Positions 18,251-27,285 of a DNA stretch of 64,000 nt are shown one piece after another. Origin of the DNA: Acinetobacter colistiniresistens (GTDB lineage Bacteria > Pseudomonadota > Gammaproteobacteria > Pseudomonadales > Moraxellaceae); the NCBI RefSeq assembly GCF_000413935.1, contig NZ_KE340374.1, positions 1-64,000 on the forward strand, written 5' to 3'. Each line of letters opens with the position of its first letter. Within the stretch, counting starts at the first letter, position 1. Below the pieces are notes generated by a model. That model worked only from the letters and a program-made list of their open reading frames with translations, searched no databases and had not been told where the DNA came from. The position numbers and the translations under genes are program-made.

Positions 18251-18980
18251 ACAATCCGTGAAAGACAAATTAGAGCAGCTTAAACTCAAAGGCTTCTTAC
18301 GTACAGCAGAGATTTTTTTAGATCAAATGCTTGCTCAAGGTAAAAGTTTTGAGGAGTTTCTAGATTTTTGCCTTGAAGCAGAATTAAATGATCGCACAAA
18401 CCGACGTATTGAAAGACTTTTTTCAATTGCAAAATTTCGTTACCCAAGTGCAAGATTAGAGCATATTGACTATGCATCTGAACGGAAGATCAAAAAGGCA
18501 GATATTGCCCGTTATGCAAATTGTGAGTGGATCAGTGAATGTAGAGGACTGATCATCTCTGGTGCGACAGGTGTAGGGAAATCATGGTTAGCCTGTGCTT
18601 TGGGGGTCGAAGCTTGTCATCATAGCTATAGTGTCATGTATTTTAATGCAATAAGTCTATTCGATGAAATTAGCAGCGCAATCACATTAGGTGAAATCAA
18701 AGATTTTAAGAAAAAGGTATGTTCTGCGAAATTACTTATTATTGACGATTTTGGGCTAGGTGGTTTTAATCAGTCTTTAGCTCCATCGTTTTTGGAAATC
18801 ATTGATAAGCAATCACAAAATGGTGGCTTGCTCATTACTAGTCAAGTACCCAAAAGATTGTGGTTTGAACAATTCCAAGATCCAACGATTGCAGATGCAG
18901 TGATGGATCGCATTTTACACCGTTCATACGAATTAGAAATTTCTGGTCGTTCCTATCGGGAGAAAATCTACGCCCAATAA
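18243..18980 (+). CDS. istB: IS21-family ATP-binding helper protein IstB
   Basis: IstB, the 245-residue AAA+ ATPase that assists IstA in target capture. Walker A SGATGVGKSW and Walker B LLIIDDFG are intact, followed by sensor-like ITSQVP and a conserved C-terminal ISGRSYR. The ATG at 18243 overlaps the istA stop (ATGCTTAA) and has GGAG upstream, so translation is coupled. The length of about 245-250 aa is normal for IstB. Confidence 0.93.
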   Translation: MLKQSVKDKLEQLKLKGFLRTAEIFLDQMLAQGKSFEEFLDFCLEAELNDRTNRRIERLFSIAKFRYPSARLEHIDYASERKIKKADIARYANCEWISECRGLIISGATGVGKSWLACALGVEACHHSYSVMYFNAISLFDEISSAITLGEIKDFKKKVCSAKLLIIDDFGLGGFNQSLAPSFLEIIDKQSQNGGLLITSQVPKRLWFEQFQDPTIADAVMDRILHRSYELEISGRSYREKIYAQ

Positions 18981-18999
18981 GGGCAACTTTATTCAGTTA

Positions 19000-19028
19000 A
19001 GGGAGTAATGGTCTACACTATTCTCCCT
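19000..19028 (+). terminator. hairpin after istB
   Basis: AGGGAG pairs with CTCCCT across a loop of about 17 bases that can partly extend the stem; ATTATTTT follows. It lies between istB and the right terminal repeat. Confidence 0.5.
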
Positions 19029-19037
19029 ATTATTTTG

Positions 19038-19117
19038 ATTGCTGTGGTATAGCACGAATAGGAATGACTGGTATGGTACGAACAGGAATGGGTGGTCGTT
19101 TTATCCAGTATTTTGCA
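19038..19117 (-). repeat. right terminal inverted repeat of the transposon
   Basis: Read on the minus strand it starts TGCAAAATAC and carries CATTCCTGTTCGTACCATAC, then a second unit CAGTCATTCCTATTCG. It aligns without gaps to the left end for about 75 bp, with scattered mismatches. AAATGGT at 19118-19124 is the right copy of the target duplication. Confidence 0.88.
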
Positions 19118-19352
19118 AAATGGTTTTTAAGGTTTTACCACTGTCTAAGATATCTGCTGCAATACGTAATGCTTCTGATTTAGAAAATTGGGCATTCACC
19201 AATAACACTTCTTTATCGCCTTCAATTAATGTTGAAGTCACACCGAAGTGCTCAGGTTGAGCCAGAAAGTTTTGGATTTTTAAGTCTTGTGCAAAAGCAG
19301 TTGATGTCGCCGCTAAAGTAGATAAAGCAATGATATAAGGTTTGGTATTCAT
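19118..19352 (-). pseudogene. metallo-beta-lactamase-fold hydrolase, 5' part of the split gene
   Basis: This piece codes for the first 78 residues of the hydrolase cut by the transposon, MNTKPYIIAL through LDSGKTLKTI, and then runs into the element, where it meets a stop five codons later. Residues 1-21 form a signal peptide ending STAFA, so the intact enzyme would be periplasmic. GGAGA lies before the ATG. It joins exactly with 4864-5490 at the 7-bp duplication. The divergent LysR gene at 19460 probably controlled it. Confidence 0.88.
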
Positions 19353-19430
19353 CTTATCGTCTCCAATCTGATAAGGAATACTTTAAATTGCAATTATTGC
19401 TGAATAAACACCCTAAATTAAGATAAAATA

Positions 19431-19445
19431 TTGCATATCTTGCAA
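19431..19445. promoter_or_regulatory. possible LysR operator
   Basis: TTGCATATCTTGCAA is a dyad of the T-N11-A type preferred by LysR proteins. It sits in the 107-bp gap between the LysR gene and the divergent hydrolase gene, right before the LysR start codon. Confidence 0.5.
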
Positions 19446-19459
19446 CAATGATAATAAAC

Positions 19460-20353
19460 ATGGATACCTTAAAAGCCATCCAAGTCTTTGTCTGTATCGC
19501 GCAGCAAGGCAATCTCAGCAAAGCGGCCGAACACCTTGACTATTCTAAAGCCATGGTGTCACGTTATTTAGAACATCTCGAACAAACTTTTTCAACTCGT
19601 CTGTTTCAACGCAATACCCGAAAAGTTTCATTGACCCCTGCGGGTGAAAAAGCCTTGGTCTATTGTGAGAATATTTTACAGCAGCAACAGTTGCTTGAAG
19701 GTTTAGCCGCGCCTGAACAGCACAGTGGCACGATTCGTTTTACCTGTGGCCTGTTTCTGTTTCAGCTCGGCGTAAATGAATGTATTAAACAGTTTAAAAA
19801 ACGTTACCCCCATATTCAATTTGATGTCTATCTCACTGAAAATACCGTCGACCTGATGGATGCTCATGTCGATCTGGCGCTACGTATTACCCAAAAAGTT
19901 GCAGATGGTTTGATTGCGCGGCCTGTCTGTCAAATTGAATCTATCTTTTGTGCACATCCCCATTACTTACAAGACCACACACCCCTGTTACATCCCAGTC
20001 AACTGATTCAACATGAATGCATTGCACATCATACTCATAATCAATATTGGACCTTGTTTGATACAGATCAGCAACCGCAAAACTATCCTTTAAATGTTAC
20101 GTTTAAAAGCAATGATGTGATTGCGCTTTATCAAATGTGCCTCAAGGCGCAAGGCATTGCCATGTTGCCCACTTTACTGGTACGTAAAGACATTGCACAG
20201 CAGCATTTGCAACAGGTGTTTACAGATTTTTCTGCACCCGACCTGACTTTGTCCTTAGTCTATGCTTCTAGGCAACACTTACCGAAAATTACCCAAGAAT
20301 TTATTGCTTTTGTCATCGAAAACTTAAATTTTTACTTAAATCAGCAAAATTAA
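19460..20353 (+). CDS. LysR-family transcriptional regulator
   Basis: A 297-residue LysR regulator. The N-terminal winged HTH (LKAIQVFVCIAQQGNLSKAAEHLDYSKAMVSRYLEHLE) is followed by a periplasmic-binding-like effector domain from about residue 90. I prefer the second ATG (MDTLKAI); the first is four codons upstream and neither has a clear ribosome-binding site. It is divergent from the split metallo-hydrolase gene, its most likely target by LysR convention. The effector is unknown. Confidence 0.88.
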   Translation: MDTLKAIQVFVCIAQQGNLSKAAEHLDYSKAMVSRYLEHLEQTFSTRLFQRNTRKVSLTPAGEKALVYCENILQQQQLLEGLAAPEQHSGTIRFTCGLFLFQLGVNECIKQFKKRYPHIQFDVYLTENTVDLMDAHVDLALRITQKVADGLIARPVCQIESIFCAHPHYLQDHTPLLHPSQLIQHECIAHHTHNQYWTLFDTDQQPQNYPLNVTFKSNDVIALYQMCLKAQGIAMLPTLLVRKDIAQQHLQQVFTDFSAPDLTLSLVYASRQHLPKITQEFIAFVIENLNFYLNQQN

Positions 20354-20375
20354 AAGATTTAAATTGACCTGAACG

Positions 20376-20401
20376 CTTGAATTTTGTCGCCTTGCCCATA
20401 C
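20376..20401 (+). promoter_or_regulatory. sigma-32-like heat-shock promoter of grpE
   Basis: CTTGAAT followed after about 12 bp by GCCCATAC resembles the sigma-32 consensus (CTTGAAA, CCCCATNT). It lies about 115 bp before the grpE start. Confidence 0.65.
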
Positions 20402-20513
20402 TTCATCCCTATCTATGAATGACCAAGATGTGGCAGTTCGGGTTTAACCCTATGAGCATTCACGCCAAAAAGGACTGTACATGTTTAAGAACCTTTTTCA
20501 ACGGAGATCATCA

Positions 20514-21059
20514 ATGGCTAATGAGCACAATGAGCAAGCTCAAGACATTCAAAATGAGCAACAGACTGAACAAACTCAAGCTGAAGGTGTAGAGCAAGCA
20601 AACGAGCTTAGCGTTGAAGATTTACAAGCGCAAATCACCAAACTTGAAGAAAGCTTGAAACTAGAAAAAGCACGTACTGCCAATGCTGTTTATGAAGCGC
20701 AGAAAAGTGTTGAGCGTATCCAACGTGAATCTGAAAAGCACAAAGATACCGTGCTGGAAAAATTCGCCAAAGAATTACTGGATTCGGTCGACAACCTTGA
20801 ACGTGCGATTCAAGCTGCGGGTGAAGAACAAACCCCTGTGCTTGAGGGTGTTAAGCTGACTTTGAAATCACTTCTTAGCACGCTGGAAAAATTTGGCGTA
20901 GTGGAAGCAGATACTCAAAATGGCTTCAATGCGGACTTACACCAAGCGGTTGGTATCGATCCAAATGCCAAAGCCAATGAAATCGGGACTGTTTTACAGA
21001 AGGGTTATACCTTAAATGGTCGCCTACTTCGCCCAGCAATGGTAATGGTGGGTCAATAA
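20514..21059 (+). CDS. grpE: nucleotide exchange factor GrpE
   Basis: GrpE releases ADP from DnaK and resets the chaperone cycle. The 181-residue protein has an acidic Gln/Glu-rich disordered start, a long coiled coil (about 35-95) and the C-terminal beta domain with the conserved [37 protein letters not shown]. The chosen ATG (MANEHNEQ) has GGAG eight bases upstream; an earlier in-frame ATG adds 11 residues without support. dnaK follows after about 150 bp with its own heat-shock promoter. Confidence 0.95.
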   Translation: MANEHNEQAQDIQNEQQTEQTQAEGVEQANELSVEDLQAQITKLEESLKLEKARTANAVYEAQKSVERIQRESEKHKDTVLEKFAKELLDSVDNLERAIQAAGEEQTPVLEGVKLTLKSLLSTLEKFGVVEADTQNGFNADLHQAVGIDPNAKANEIGTVLQKGYTLNGRLLRPAMVMVGQ

Positions 21060-21134
21060 TCCGCACGAGCAAAGCACTTATTTGCTCAAAAATGCAAAAA
21101 AATGAGAGTTTTTTGATTTTTTTTCATAAAAATG

Positions 21135-21162
21135 CTTGAAAAATACCGATTAACTCTCATAT
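21135..21162 (+). promoter_or_regulatory. sigma-32-like heat-shock promoter of dnaK
   Basis: CTTGAAA (21135-21141) and TCTCATAT (21155-21162) are spaced like a sigma-32 promoter and lie about 50 bp before the dnaK start. Confidence 0.65.
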
Positions 21163-21210
21163 CGAATAACAAGCAAAACATTGCAACAAAATTTTAGAGG
21201 AACACAATCA

Positions 21211-23154
21211 ATGGCAAAAATTATTGGTATTGACTTAGGTACTACCAACTCATGTGTTGCTGTACTTGAAGGCGATAAAGTAAAAGTAATCGAAAACGCT
21301 GAAGGCGCACGTACAACTCCATCGATCATTGCATATAAAGATGGCGAGATCCTTGTTGGTCAAAGCGCGAAACGCCAAGCGGTAACCAACCCAAAAAACA
21401 CATTATTCGCAATCAAGCGTTTAATCGGTCGTCGTTATGAAGATCAAGCAGTACAAAAAGATATCGGTCTTGTCCCTTACAAAATCATCAAAGCAGACAA
21501 TGGCGATGCTTGGGTTGAAGTAAACGATAAGAAATTAGCACCACAACAAATCTCTGCTGAAATCTTGAAAAAGATGAAGAAAACTGCAGAAGACTACTTG
21601 GGTGAAACCGTTACTGAAGCAGTCATCACTGTTCCTGCTTACTTTAACGATGCACAACGTCAAGCGACTAAAGATGCAGGTAAAATTGCAGGTCTTGATG
21701 TTAAACGTATCATCAACGAACCAACTGCTGCTGCACTTGCGTTCGGTATGGACAAAAAAGAAGGCGATCGTAAAATCGCGGTTTACGACTTAGGTGGTGG
21801 TACATTCGACGTATCAATCATTGAAATCGCTGACCTTGATGGCGACCAGCAAATCGAAGTGTTATCAACAAACGGTGATACTTTCCTTGGTGGTGAAGAC
21901 TTTGATAACGCATTAATTGAATTCTTGGTTGAAGAATTCAAGAAAGAACAAAGTGTGAACTTGAAAAATGATCCACTTGCGTTACAACGTTTGAAAGAAG
22001 CTGCTGAAAAAGCAAAAATCGAGCTTTCTTCATCGAACGCGACTGAAATCAACCTTCCATACATCACGGCTGATGCGACTGGTCCTAAACACTTAGTGAT
22101 CAACGTAACACGTGCAAAACTTGAAGGTTTGGTTGCTGACTTACTTGCTCGTACCATTGAGCCTTGCCGTATTGCACTTAAAGATGCAGGTCTTTCGACT
22201 TCTGACATCTCTGACGTAATTTTAGTGGGTGGTCAGTCTCGTATGCCACTTGTACAACAAAAAGTACAAGAATTCTTCGGTAAAGAGCCACGTAAAGACG
22301 TGAACCCGGACGAAGCGGTTGCGATTGGTGCTGCGATTCAAGGTGCAGTATTGTCTGGTGACAAAACTGACGTACTTTTATTAGACGTAACACCGTTAAC
22401 ACTTGGTATCGAAACCATGGGTGGCGTATTAACAGCGATTATTGAGAAAAACACGACGATTCCTGCGAAGAAATCTCAAGTATTCTCTACTGCTGCTGAT
22501 AACCAACCTGCTGTAGACATTTCAGTGTTCCAAGGCGAACGTAAAATGGCTCAGCAAAACAAATTGTTGGGTAACTTCCAGTTAGGCGATATCCCACCTG
22601 CTCCACGTGGTGTACCGCAAATTGAAGTATCGTTCGACATCAACGCGGATGGTATCTTGAAAGTATCTGCGAAAGATAAGAGCACTGGTAAAGAGCAATC
22701 GATCCAGATTAAAGCAAACTCAGGTTTGTCTGATGCTGAAATCGAAGCAATGATTAAAGATGCTGAAGCGAATGCTGAAGAAGACCGTAAGTTTGAAGAG
22801 TTAGCCAAAGCGCGTAACGAAGCTGATGCGTTAATCTCTAGCTCAAACAAAGCAGTGAAAGATCTGGGTGACAAAGTCACTGAAGATGAAAAAACTGCAA
22901 TCAGCACTGCGGTTTCTGAGCTTGAAGCAGCAACCAAAGAAAATGAAGTTGAAGACATCAAAGCGAAAACTGAAGCTTTACAAAACATCTTGATGCCAAT
23001 CACTCAACGTGCTTATGAACAAGCACAAGGTGCTGGCGGCGCAGAAGGTTTTGATCCAAATGCATTCCAAGGTGGTGATGCAGGTCAACAACAGAAAGCG
23101 GATGATGGCGTTGTAGATGCTGAGTTCACAGAAGTAAAAGATGACAAAAAATAA
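21211..23154 (+). CDS. dnaK: molecular chaperone DnaK (Hsp70)
   Basis: The Hsp70 chaperone, 647 residues from [15 protein letters not shown]. The nucleotide-binding domain has the signature [21 protein letters not shown] and [10 protein letters not shown] motifs. The linker [16 protein letters not shown] leads into the substrate-binding domain, and the protein ends in an acidic tail ([14 protein letters not shown]). AGAGGA precedes the start. Codon use is that of a highly expressed gene. dnaJ is not next to it in this window. Confidence 0.98.
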   Translation: MAKIIGIDLGTTNSCVAVLEGDKVKVIENAEGARTTPSIIAYKDGEILVGQSAKRQAVTNPKNTLFAIKRLIGRRYEDQAVQKDIGLVPYKIIKADNGDAWVEVNDKKLAPQQISAEILKKMKKTAEDYLGETVTEAVITVPAYFNDAQRQATKDAGKIAGLDVKRIINEPTAAALAFGMDKKEGDRKIAVYDLGGGTFDVSIIEIADLDGDQQIEVLSTNGDTFLGGEDFDNALIEFLVEEFKKEQSVNLKNDPLALQRLKEAAEKAKIELSSSNATEINLPYITADATGPKHLVINVTRAKLEGLVADLLARTIEPCRIALKDAGLSTSDISDVILVGGQSRMPLVQQKVQEFFGKEPRKDVNPDEAVAIGAAIQGAVLSGDKTDVLLLDVTPLTLGIETMGGVLTAIIEKNTTIPAKKSQVFSTAADNQPAVDISVFQGERKMAQQNKLLGNFQLGDIPPAPRGVPQIEVSFDINADGILKVSAKDKSTGKEQSIQIKANSGLSDAEIEAMIKDAEANAEEDRKFEELAKARNEADALISSSNKAVKDLGDKVTEDEKTAISTAVSELEAATKENEVEDIKAKTEALQNILMPITQRAYEQAQGAGGAEGFDPNAFQGGDAGQQQKADDGVVDAEFTEVKDDKK

Positions 23155-23171
23155 TTTGTCTCTTTAAAAAG

Positions 23172-23195
23172 ACCGCGCGAAAGCGCGGTTTTTTA
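23172..23195 (+). terminator. dnaK terminator
   Basis: ACCGCGC-GAAA-GCGCGGT with a GNRA loop, followed by a run of T. A textbook intrinsic terminator. Confidence 0.93.
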
Positions 23196-23209
23196 TATTT
23201 TAAGATGAA

Positions 23210-24085
23210 TCATTTTTGTTCAAAATAAAGTTCGCCCAAAATTGGCATAAACAAAGGTATCACGCCACACGCTTTAATTTCATCCAGAAACTCAGCAATA
23301 TTCACCCCAGGTAATAACTGCGGTGGTGCATCAATCGGCGTCACCATGCTATCCCAATGACATGGAATAATATATTTCGGCTTGAGTAGTCGGACTACAT
23401 CTTTGACATAGTCCGGGCGATATTTACGTCCAATCGCACACAGGCACACGATATCAGCCTGTTTGCCCTGCAATTCCTGTTCAATAAAATCGGCCGAATC
23501 GATGTGAACAATGCGCAGTTGACCTGTGTCAATCCACCAGTTTAAGACCAAACCATGCCGTAACTGATGAAATTTCGGTGGATACGGTGGTGGTTCAATC
23601 ATATCTCCCGGTAATGGAACACGACCAAACAAAGCTTTACCATGGATTGAAGGCAAGCCAATGATTTGCCATTTCCCGCACTCAATCACTTCCCTACCCT
23701 GTGTCGCCTGCATCTGTTGCTCAGGCAAGCCTGCAGAACGCCCGTACATCAAACTGGCTTCCGAACCAATGAGACGAGCCCCTGTTTGTTTGCAGAGCTC
23801 TGGTGCATCCAGAATATGGTCATAGTGCGCATGCCCTATCAGTACCTCATCAGCATCAGGGATATAGCGTTTAACCACAGCTGGATCGCTCAATAAAGGT
23901 TGAGTAAAGGTCTGCCAAAGACTGGGACGACTCACAAAAGGATCAAGCACTAAAGTTCGACTGGCATCAGACAAAATAAAGCCTGCTGTGCCCAAATATT
24001 TAATTTTTAGATTTTCTGCCTTTGCGGGTGCAGGTGAAACTGCCGCCCATGTGGCTTCAGGCACTTTGAGTAGATATTTCAGCAT
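23210..24085 (-). CDS. metallo-beta-lactamase-fold hydrolase
   Basis: A 291-residue MBL-superfamily hydrolase. The metal motif HAHYDH is at about residues 85-90, with later metal ligands in LPSIHG, HIDSAD and the C-terminal CHWDS. The overall pattern (DPFVSRPS, then HAHYDHILD) resembles the UlaG/NAPE-PLD-like group that acts on lactones or phosphodiesters. No clear signal peptide is visible. AGGA precedes the ATG. It converges with dnaK. The substrate is not evident. Confidence 0.85.
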   Translation of the reverse strand: MLKYLLKVPEATWAAVSPAPAKAENLKIKYLGTAGFILSDASRTLVLDPFVSRPSLWQTFTQPLLSDPAVVKRYIPDADEVLIGHAHYDHILDAPELCKQTGARLIGSEASLMYGRSAGLPEQQMQATQGREVIECGKWQIIGLPSIHGKALFGRVPLPGDMIEPPPYPPKFHQLRHGLVLNWWIDTGQLRIVHIDSADFIEQELQGKQADIVCLCAIGRKYRPDYVKDVVRLLKPKYIIPCHWDSMVTPIDAPPQLLPGVNIAEFLDEIKACGVIPLFMPILGELYFEQK

Positions 24086-24286
24086 GCATGTTCCTTTGCA
24101 TTTTATTGTAATTATCAGAATCGATCATTTTGTCTTCAATATGGCAGTTATATGCGTCAATCTCAAGCTGAATCCCAAAACTGAGATTGGCAGTATCATG
24201 CCTAATACTGCAGGATTAGTTTGATATACATGAAATTATATTTCGGTATAATCCAAAGCACTAAAAGAATGATACTTAGAGAGAAG

Positions 24287-24703
24287 ATGAAAACCGATCC
24301 CGTTATCAGCAAAACCCAATTTAGATTAATCTTTATTTTTTCACTAATCTGTATTTTTATCAGCTCGATATTCGATGCTTACAATGAAACAACCATCGCA
24401 ATTAATAAATTATTAGTAACAGAACCACAGAACTGGGAACTCCTTATTACAGGCTCTCTGGCGATTGTTTTTGTGGTGATATTAGTTGGTTTATTCTTAT
24501 TTAAACAATGGGCAAGAAAGCTTTACGTCTATAGTTTTTTCCCCCTGTTACTTATTTATCTATTACCCAGCTATTCTTCGACATTCATCTCTGGTTTTGG
24601 CGCCATTTTTTATGAGCTAGGCAATATTCTCTCTACGCTGATCTGGGGAGTTTTAGTGGTGCCCAGCCTATATCAACCTCTGTTTTCCAAAAATAACGAA
24701 TGA
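24287..24703 (+). CDS. small integral membrane protein of unknown function
   Basis: A 138-residue protein with about three to four hydrophobic segments (FRLIFIFSLICIFISSIF, LAIVFVVILVGLFLF, YVYSFFPLLLIYLLP and LGNILSTLIWGVLVVPSLY). I choose the ATG at 24287 with GAGAGAAG immediately upstream; earlier starts are possible. Its stop overlaps the ATG of the first matrixin-like gene (ATGA), so the two are probably co-translated. No family is recognised. It might anchor or assist the protease (inference). Confidence 0.7.
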   Translation: MKTDPVISKTQFRLIFIFSLICIFISSIFDAYNETTIAINKLLVTEPQNWELLITGSLAIVFVVILVGLFLFKQWARKLYVYSFFPLLLIYLLPSYSSTFISGFGAIFYELGNILSTLIWGVLVVPSLYQPLFSKNNE

Positions 24704-25608
24704 AATTGACCTTCATCATGAGCTTGGTGCTGTTTCTGATCTGGTCTGCTTATCAAACTCACCAACATCCTCAACTTAAATTTAATTCTTTGGCAGATCG
24801 TATCAGTAGTCCCTTAGATACTCGTTTACGCTATCGGATTGCCGAAGTTGACCCACGTTTTAAACTCAGCATTGAGCAAGTCAAAAGCATCAGCCAACAA
24901 GCGACTCAAATCTGGAAAGATGGCACGGGGCAAGATTATTTTGTCTATGATCCCAATGCCCAACTCGCCATCCACCTGATTTATGATGAACGTCAAATCG
25001 AAAGTGAACAACGTCGAGAACATCTCAGCCAACTACAGTCCAATCAACAACATTGGCAAGATAAAAAACAGCAATTGGATCTGATTGAGCAGGAAATTCT
25101 GAGTAGCAAACAACTTTTAGATTTAAAGCAACAACAGTTGAATCAACAAATTCAATACTATAATCAAGAGCAACACAATGCACGGCAACATCCTGCCTCT
25201 TATGCCAACCCTGACTATTTTCAACAACGGCAGCGGGATTTAGAGCAAAATGTGAAGTTACTACAGCAAGAAATTGATCAATATAATCAAAGAATCGCTC
25301 AACTCAATCAGCAAGTAGATGAATTGAATGCTTTGGATCAGCAGTTAACCAGCTCTGTCAGCCAATTTAAACAACGCTTTAAACCCCATTTATTTCATAA
25401 AGGCTTATTTAACGGTAAACAGATCTTGATTTATGAATTCGAATCTGAAGATGATTTACGCCTTACCCTCGCACATGAATTCGGCCATGCCTTGGGACTA
25501 CAGCACACTGATGATCCACAAGCACTGATGTATCCCGTCATGAAAGAACAAAATGCCACTCACTTTCGCCTGACTCAAGCCGATCGTGCGCTGTTGCTGA
25601 CCAGATAG
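24700..25608 (+). CDS. secreted matrixin-like zinc metalloprotease, paralog 1
   Basis: A 302-residue predicted metalloprotease. The zinc site HEFGHALGLQH (259-269, HExxHxxGxxH) is followed by a MYP Met-turn near 277, the layout of matrixins. Residues 1-18 form an N-terminal hydrophobic export or anchor segment. Next come a conserved RYRIAEVDPRFKLS block and a Gln-rich coiled coil (about 105-225). The family share the block F..HLFHKGLFNGKQI before the zinc site. It starts within the stop codon of the membrane-protein gene. The first of three tandem paralogs; substrate unknown. Confidence 0.85.
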   Translation: MKLTFIMSLVLFLIWSAYQTHQHPQLKFNSLADRISSPLDTRLRYRIAEVDPRFKLSIEQVKSISQQATQIWKDGTGQDYFVYDPNAQLAIHLIYDERQIESEQRREHLSQLQSNQQHWQDKKQQLDLIEQEILSSKQLLDLKQQQLNQQIQYYNQEQHNARQHPASYANPDYFQQRQRDLEQNVKLLQQEIDQYNQRIAQLNQQVDELNALDQQLTSSVSQFKQRFKPHLFHKGLFNGKQILIYEFESEDDLRLTLAHEFGHALGLQHTDDPQALMYPVMKEQNATHFRLTQADRALLLTR

Positions 25609-25989
25609 TTTTCGCTCATGCCAAAATCGAAGAGCTCTAAAAAGTGACTCAAAATTTGCTAGACAATAAATGTCACAAAGCAGCAATTTTGCACTTAAAG
25701 GTTAAAAACGCGACTGTTTTAGAAAAAACTTACAAAAGTTAACAATAGGCGGTTTTCTTGCTGCTTTTTGAGAAAATTCTGACTCTAACTAATTTAGGCC
25801 ATTGATATTTTTTGAGTTATGCTCAAAAAAACAACAAAAATCACTTTTTTTTATTGTGTAAATCATTCGATTCATTTTTTTATTTATTAGAAAAAAATCA
25901 CACTTTTTCACTCTATTTATTAAGCAGATAGCATTTTGACGACCACAAAATAATGATCAAAAATAAGTTTTTATTTTGGGGATTTCACA
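25609..25989. other. AT-rich intergenic region, no gene seen
   Basis: The 381 bp between protease paralogs 1 and 2 are very AT-rich with runs of T and A. I see no open frame, hairpin terminator or recognisable promoter that I would defend, but paralog 2 must be expressed from here or by read-through. Confidence 0.5.
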
Positions 25990-26901
25990 ATGCAAGCTCA
26001 TTATCTCGCATTTTTCATTGCTTGTATCAGCATGATTGCACCTCAACTGAGTAATGCACAGACGAATCTCAATTCGATTGATGTCCATCAACACCAACCG
26101 ATCAAAAAAGTCGTGCGTTATCGCATCGCAGATATCGACCCACGTTTTAATTTAAACCAGCAACAAGTCCTCGACTTAACCCAGCAAGCCGCCAGACTCT
26201 GGGAACAGGAAACAGGACAACAAAATTTTATTTACGATCCGCAAGCCGAGTTCAGCATCAACTTGGTCTTTGATGAGCGTCAACAGCGCAGTACTGACCG
26301 CTTACAGGGTCTAGATCAACTCAAACAACAACAGCAACAATGGGAAACTCAGAATCAGCAATTAAAACAAGTAAAAGATGAAATCCAAAAAAGTACTGCT
26401 TTAATTGCCAGTAAACAGGCACAACTCGCAGCCCAATTCCAGCAATATAATGCAGAAGTACAGCGTTTTAACCAAAGCCGTTCGAGTTCAAAAGACTTGG
26501 CACAGCAATTTTCACAAAGACAACAAGCTTTACAGCAACAATCTTTAGCGCTACAACATGAAGTTCAGGAACACAATCAACGCACTCAACAGCTAAATCA
26601 ACGGATTCAAAGTCTCAATCAAAATAATCAACAACTGGTCGCATCAGCAAATCAGTTTAATCAGGTTTTCCAACCTCATCTGTTTCATAAAGGCCATTTT
26701 AACGGCAAGCAAATCTTCATTTATGAGTTTTCCTCGATCAATGACCTGCGTTTTACCCTCGCCCATGAATTTGGTCACGCACTTGGGCTGGAACATACCA
26801 ATGACCCAACCTCACTGATGTACCCAGTGATCCAAAAGCAAAATCTTCAACAGTTCGCACTGACAGATTCAGATAAAGATCTGGTTAAAGCCATTTATTA
26901 G
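25990..26901 (+). CDS. secreted matrixin-like zinc metalloprotease, paralog 2
   Basis: A 303-residue paralog of the gene upstream. A cleavable-looking signal peptide (ending QLSNAQ) is followed by RYRIADIDPRFNLNQQQV, the TGQQNFIYDPQAEFSINLVFDERQ block, a Gln-rich coiled coil (about 100-220), then HKGHFNGKQIFIYEFSS and the zinc site HEFGHALGLEH (259-269) with a MYP Met-turn. GGGG precedes the ATG. All catalytic residues are present. Confidence 0.87.
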   Translation: MQAHYLAFFIACISMIAPQLSNAQTNLNSIDVHQHQPIKKVVRYRIADIDPRFNLNQQQVLDLTQQAARLWEQETGQQNFIYDPQAEFSINLVFDERQQRSTDRLQGLDQLKQQQQQWETQNQQLKQVKDEIQKSTALIASKQAQLAAQFQQYNAEVQRFNQSRSSSKDLAQQFSQRQQALQQQSLALQHEVQEHNQRTQQLNQRIQSLNQNNQQLVASANQFNQVFQPHLFHKGHFNGKQIFIYEFSSINDLRFTLAHEFGHALGLEHTNDPTSLMYPVIQKQNLQQFALTDSDKDLVKAIY

Positions 26902-27285
26902 CACCCTAAAAGCATAAATACGTTACACGAATTAACATCAACTAGACTTTAAGTATAGTTTTTGTACAAACAGATAAATAAATTACGTGAAATAAAAAGT
27001 ATTTACTGCTGATAAAAAAATCCCTTTTTTAAGAACCTAGTTAAAGTTTTAAAAATTTAGTGCGCTTGGAAATAAAAAATAAATAATTGTTCTCACTTTA
27101 TTTTTGATCATTTAATAAACAAATATCGTTTTTTTATCGCGATTTTAGCGTTATATGTCTACAAATGTATTTTTATTCATTTTCTAGAAATATCGTTAAA
27201 ACTCATACATCGCATCTACTTTCATCAATTTGACTACTGATTTTTTTGGCTAAAATGTGACCTCTTTCAAGTTTTATCTCCTATT
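26902..27285. other. AT-rich intergenic region, no gene seen
   Basis: The 384 bp between protease paralogs 2 and 3. Very AT-rich, much like the previous gap in composition, without a gene or a convincing hairpin. Confidence 0.5.

Larger units (their letters stand above)
5491..19117. mobile_element. 13.6-kb IS21-type transposon carrying a type I restriction system and an RloC-like nuclease
   Basis: The element begins and ends with TGCA as read inward from each end, is flanked by AAATGGT duplications, and has imperfect inverted repeats of about 75-80 bp. It encodes IstA- and IstB-type transposition proteins at the right end. Between the ends lie an XRE pseudogene, an unknown gene, hsdM, hsdS, hsdR, an RloC-like gene and two Arc-type regulators. 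It interrupts a metallo-hydrolase gene whose two halves match exactly at the duplication. Known IS21 elements are usually about 2-2.5 kb with only istAB, so roughly 11 kb of cargo is unusual. Both ends and both transposition genes look intact, so it may still be mobile. Confidence 0.9.

Noticed and set aside
15339..18980. Prophage remnant suggested by Arc-type repressors
   Set aside because: No structural, integrase or lysis genes are present, and the IstA/IstB genes with inverted repeats and target duplication explain the region as a transposon.
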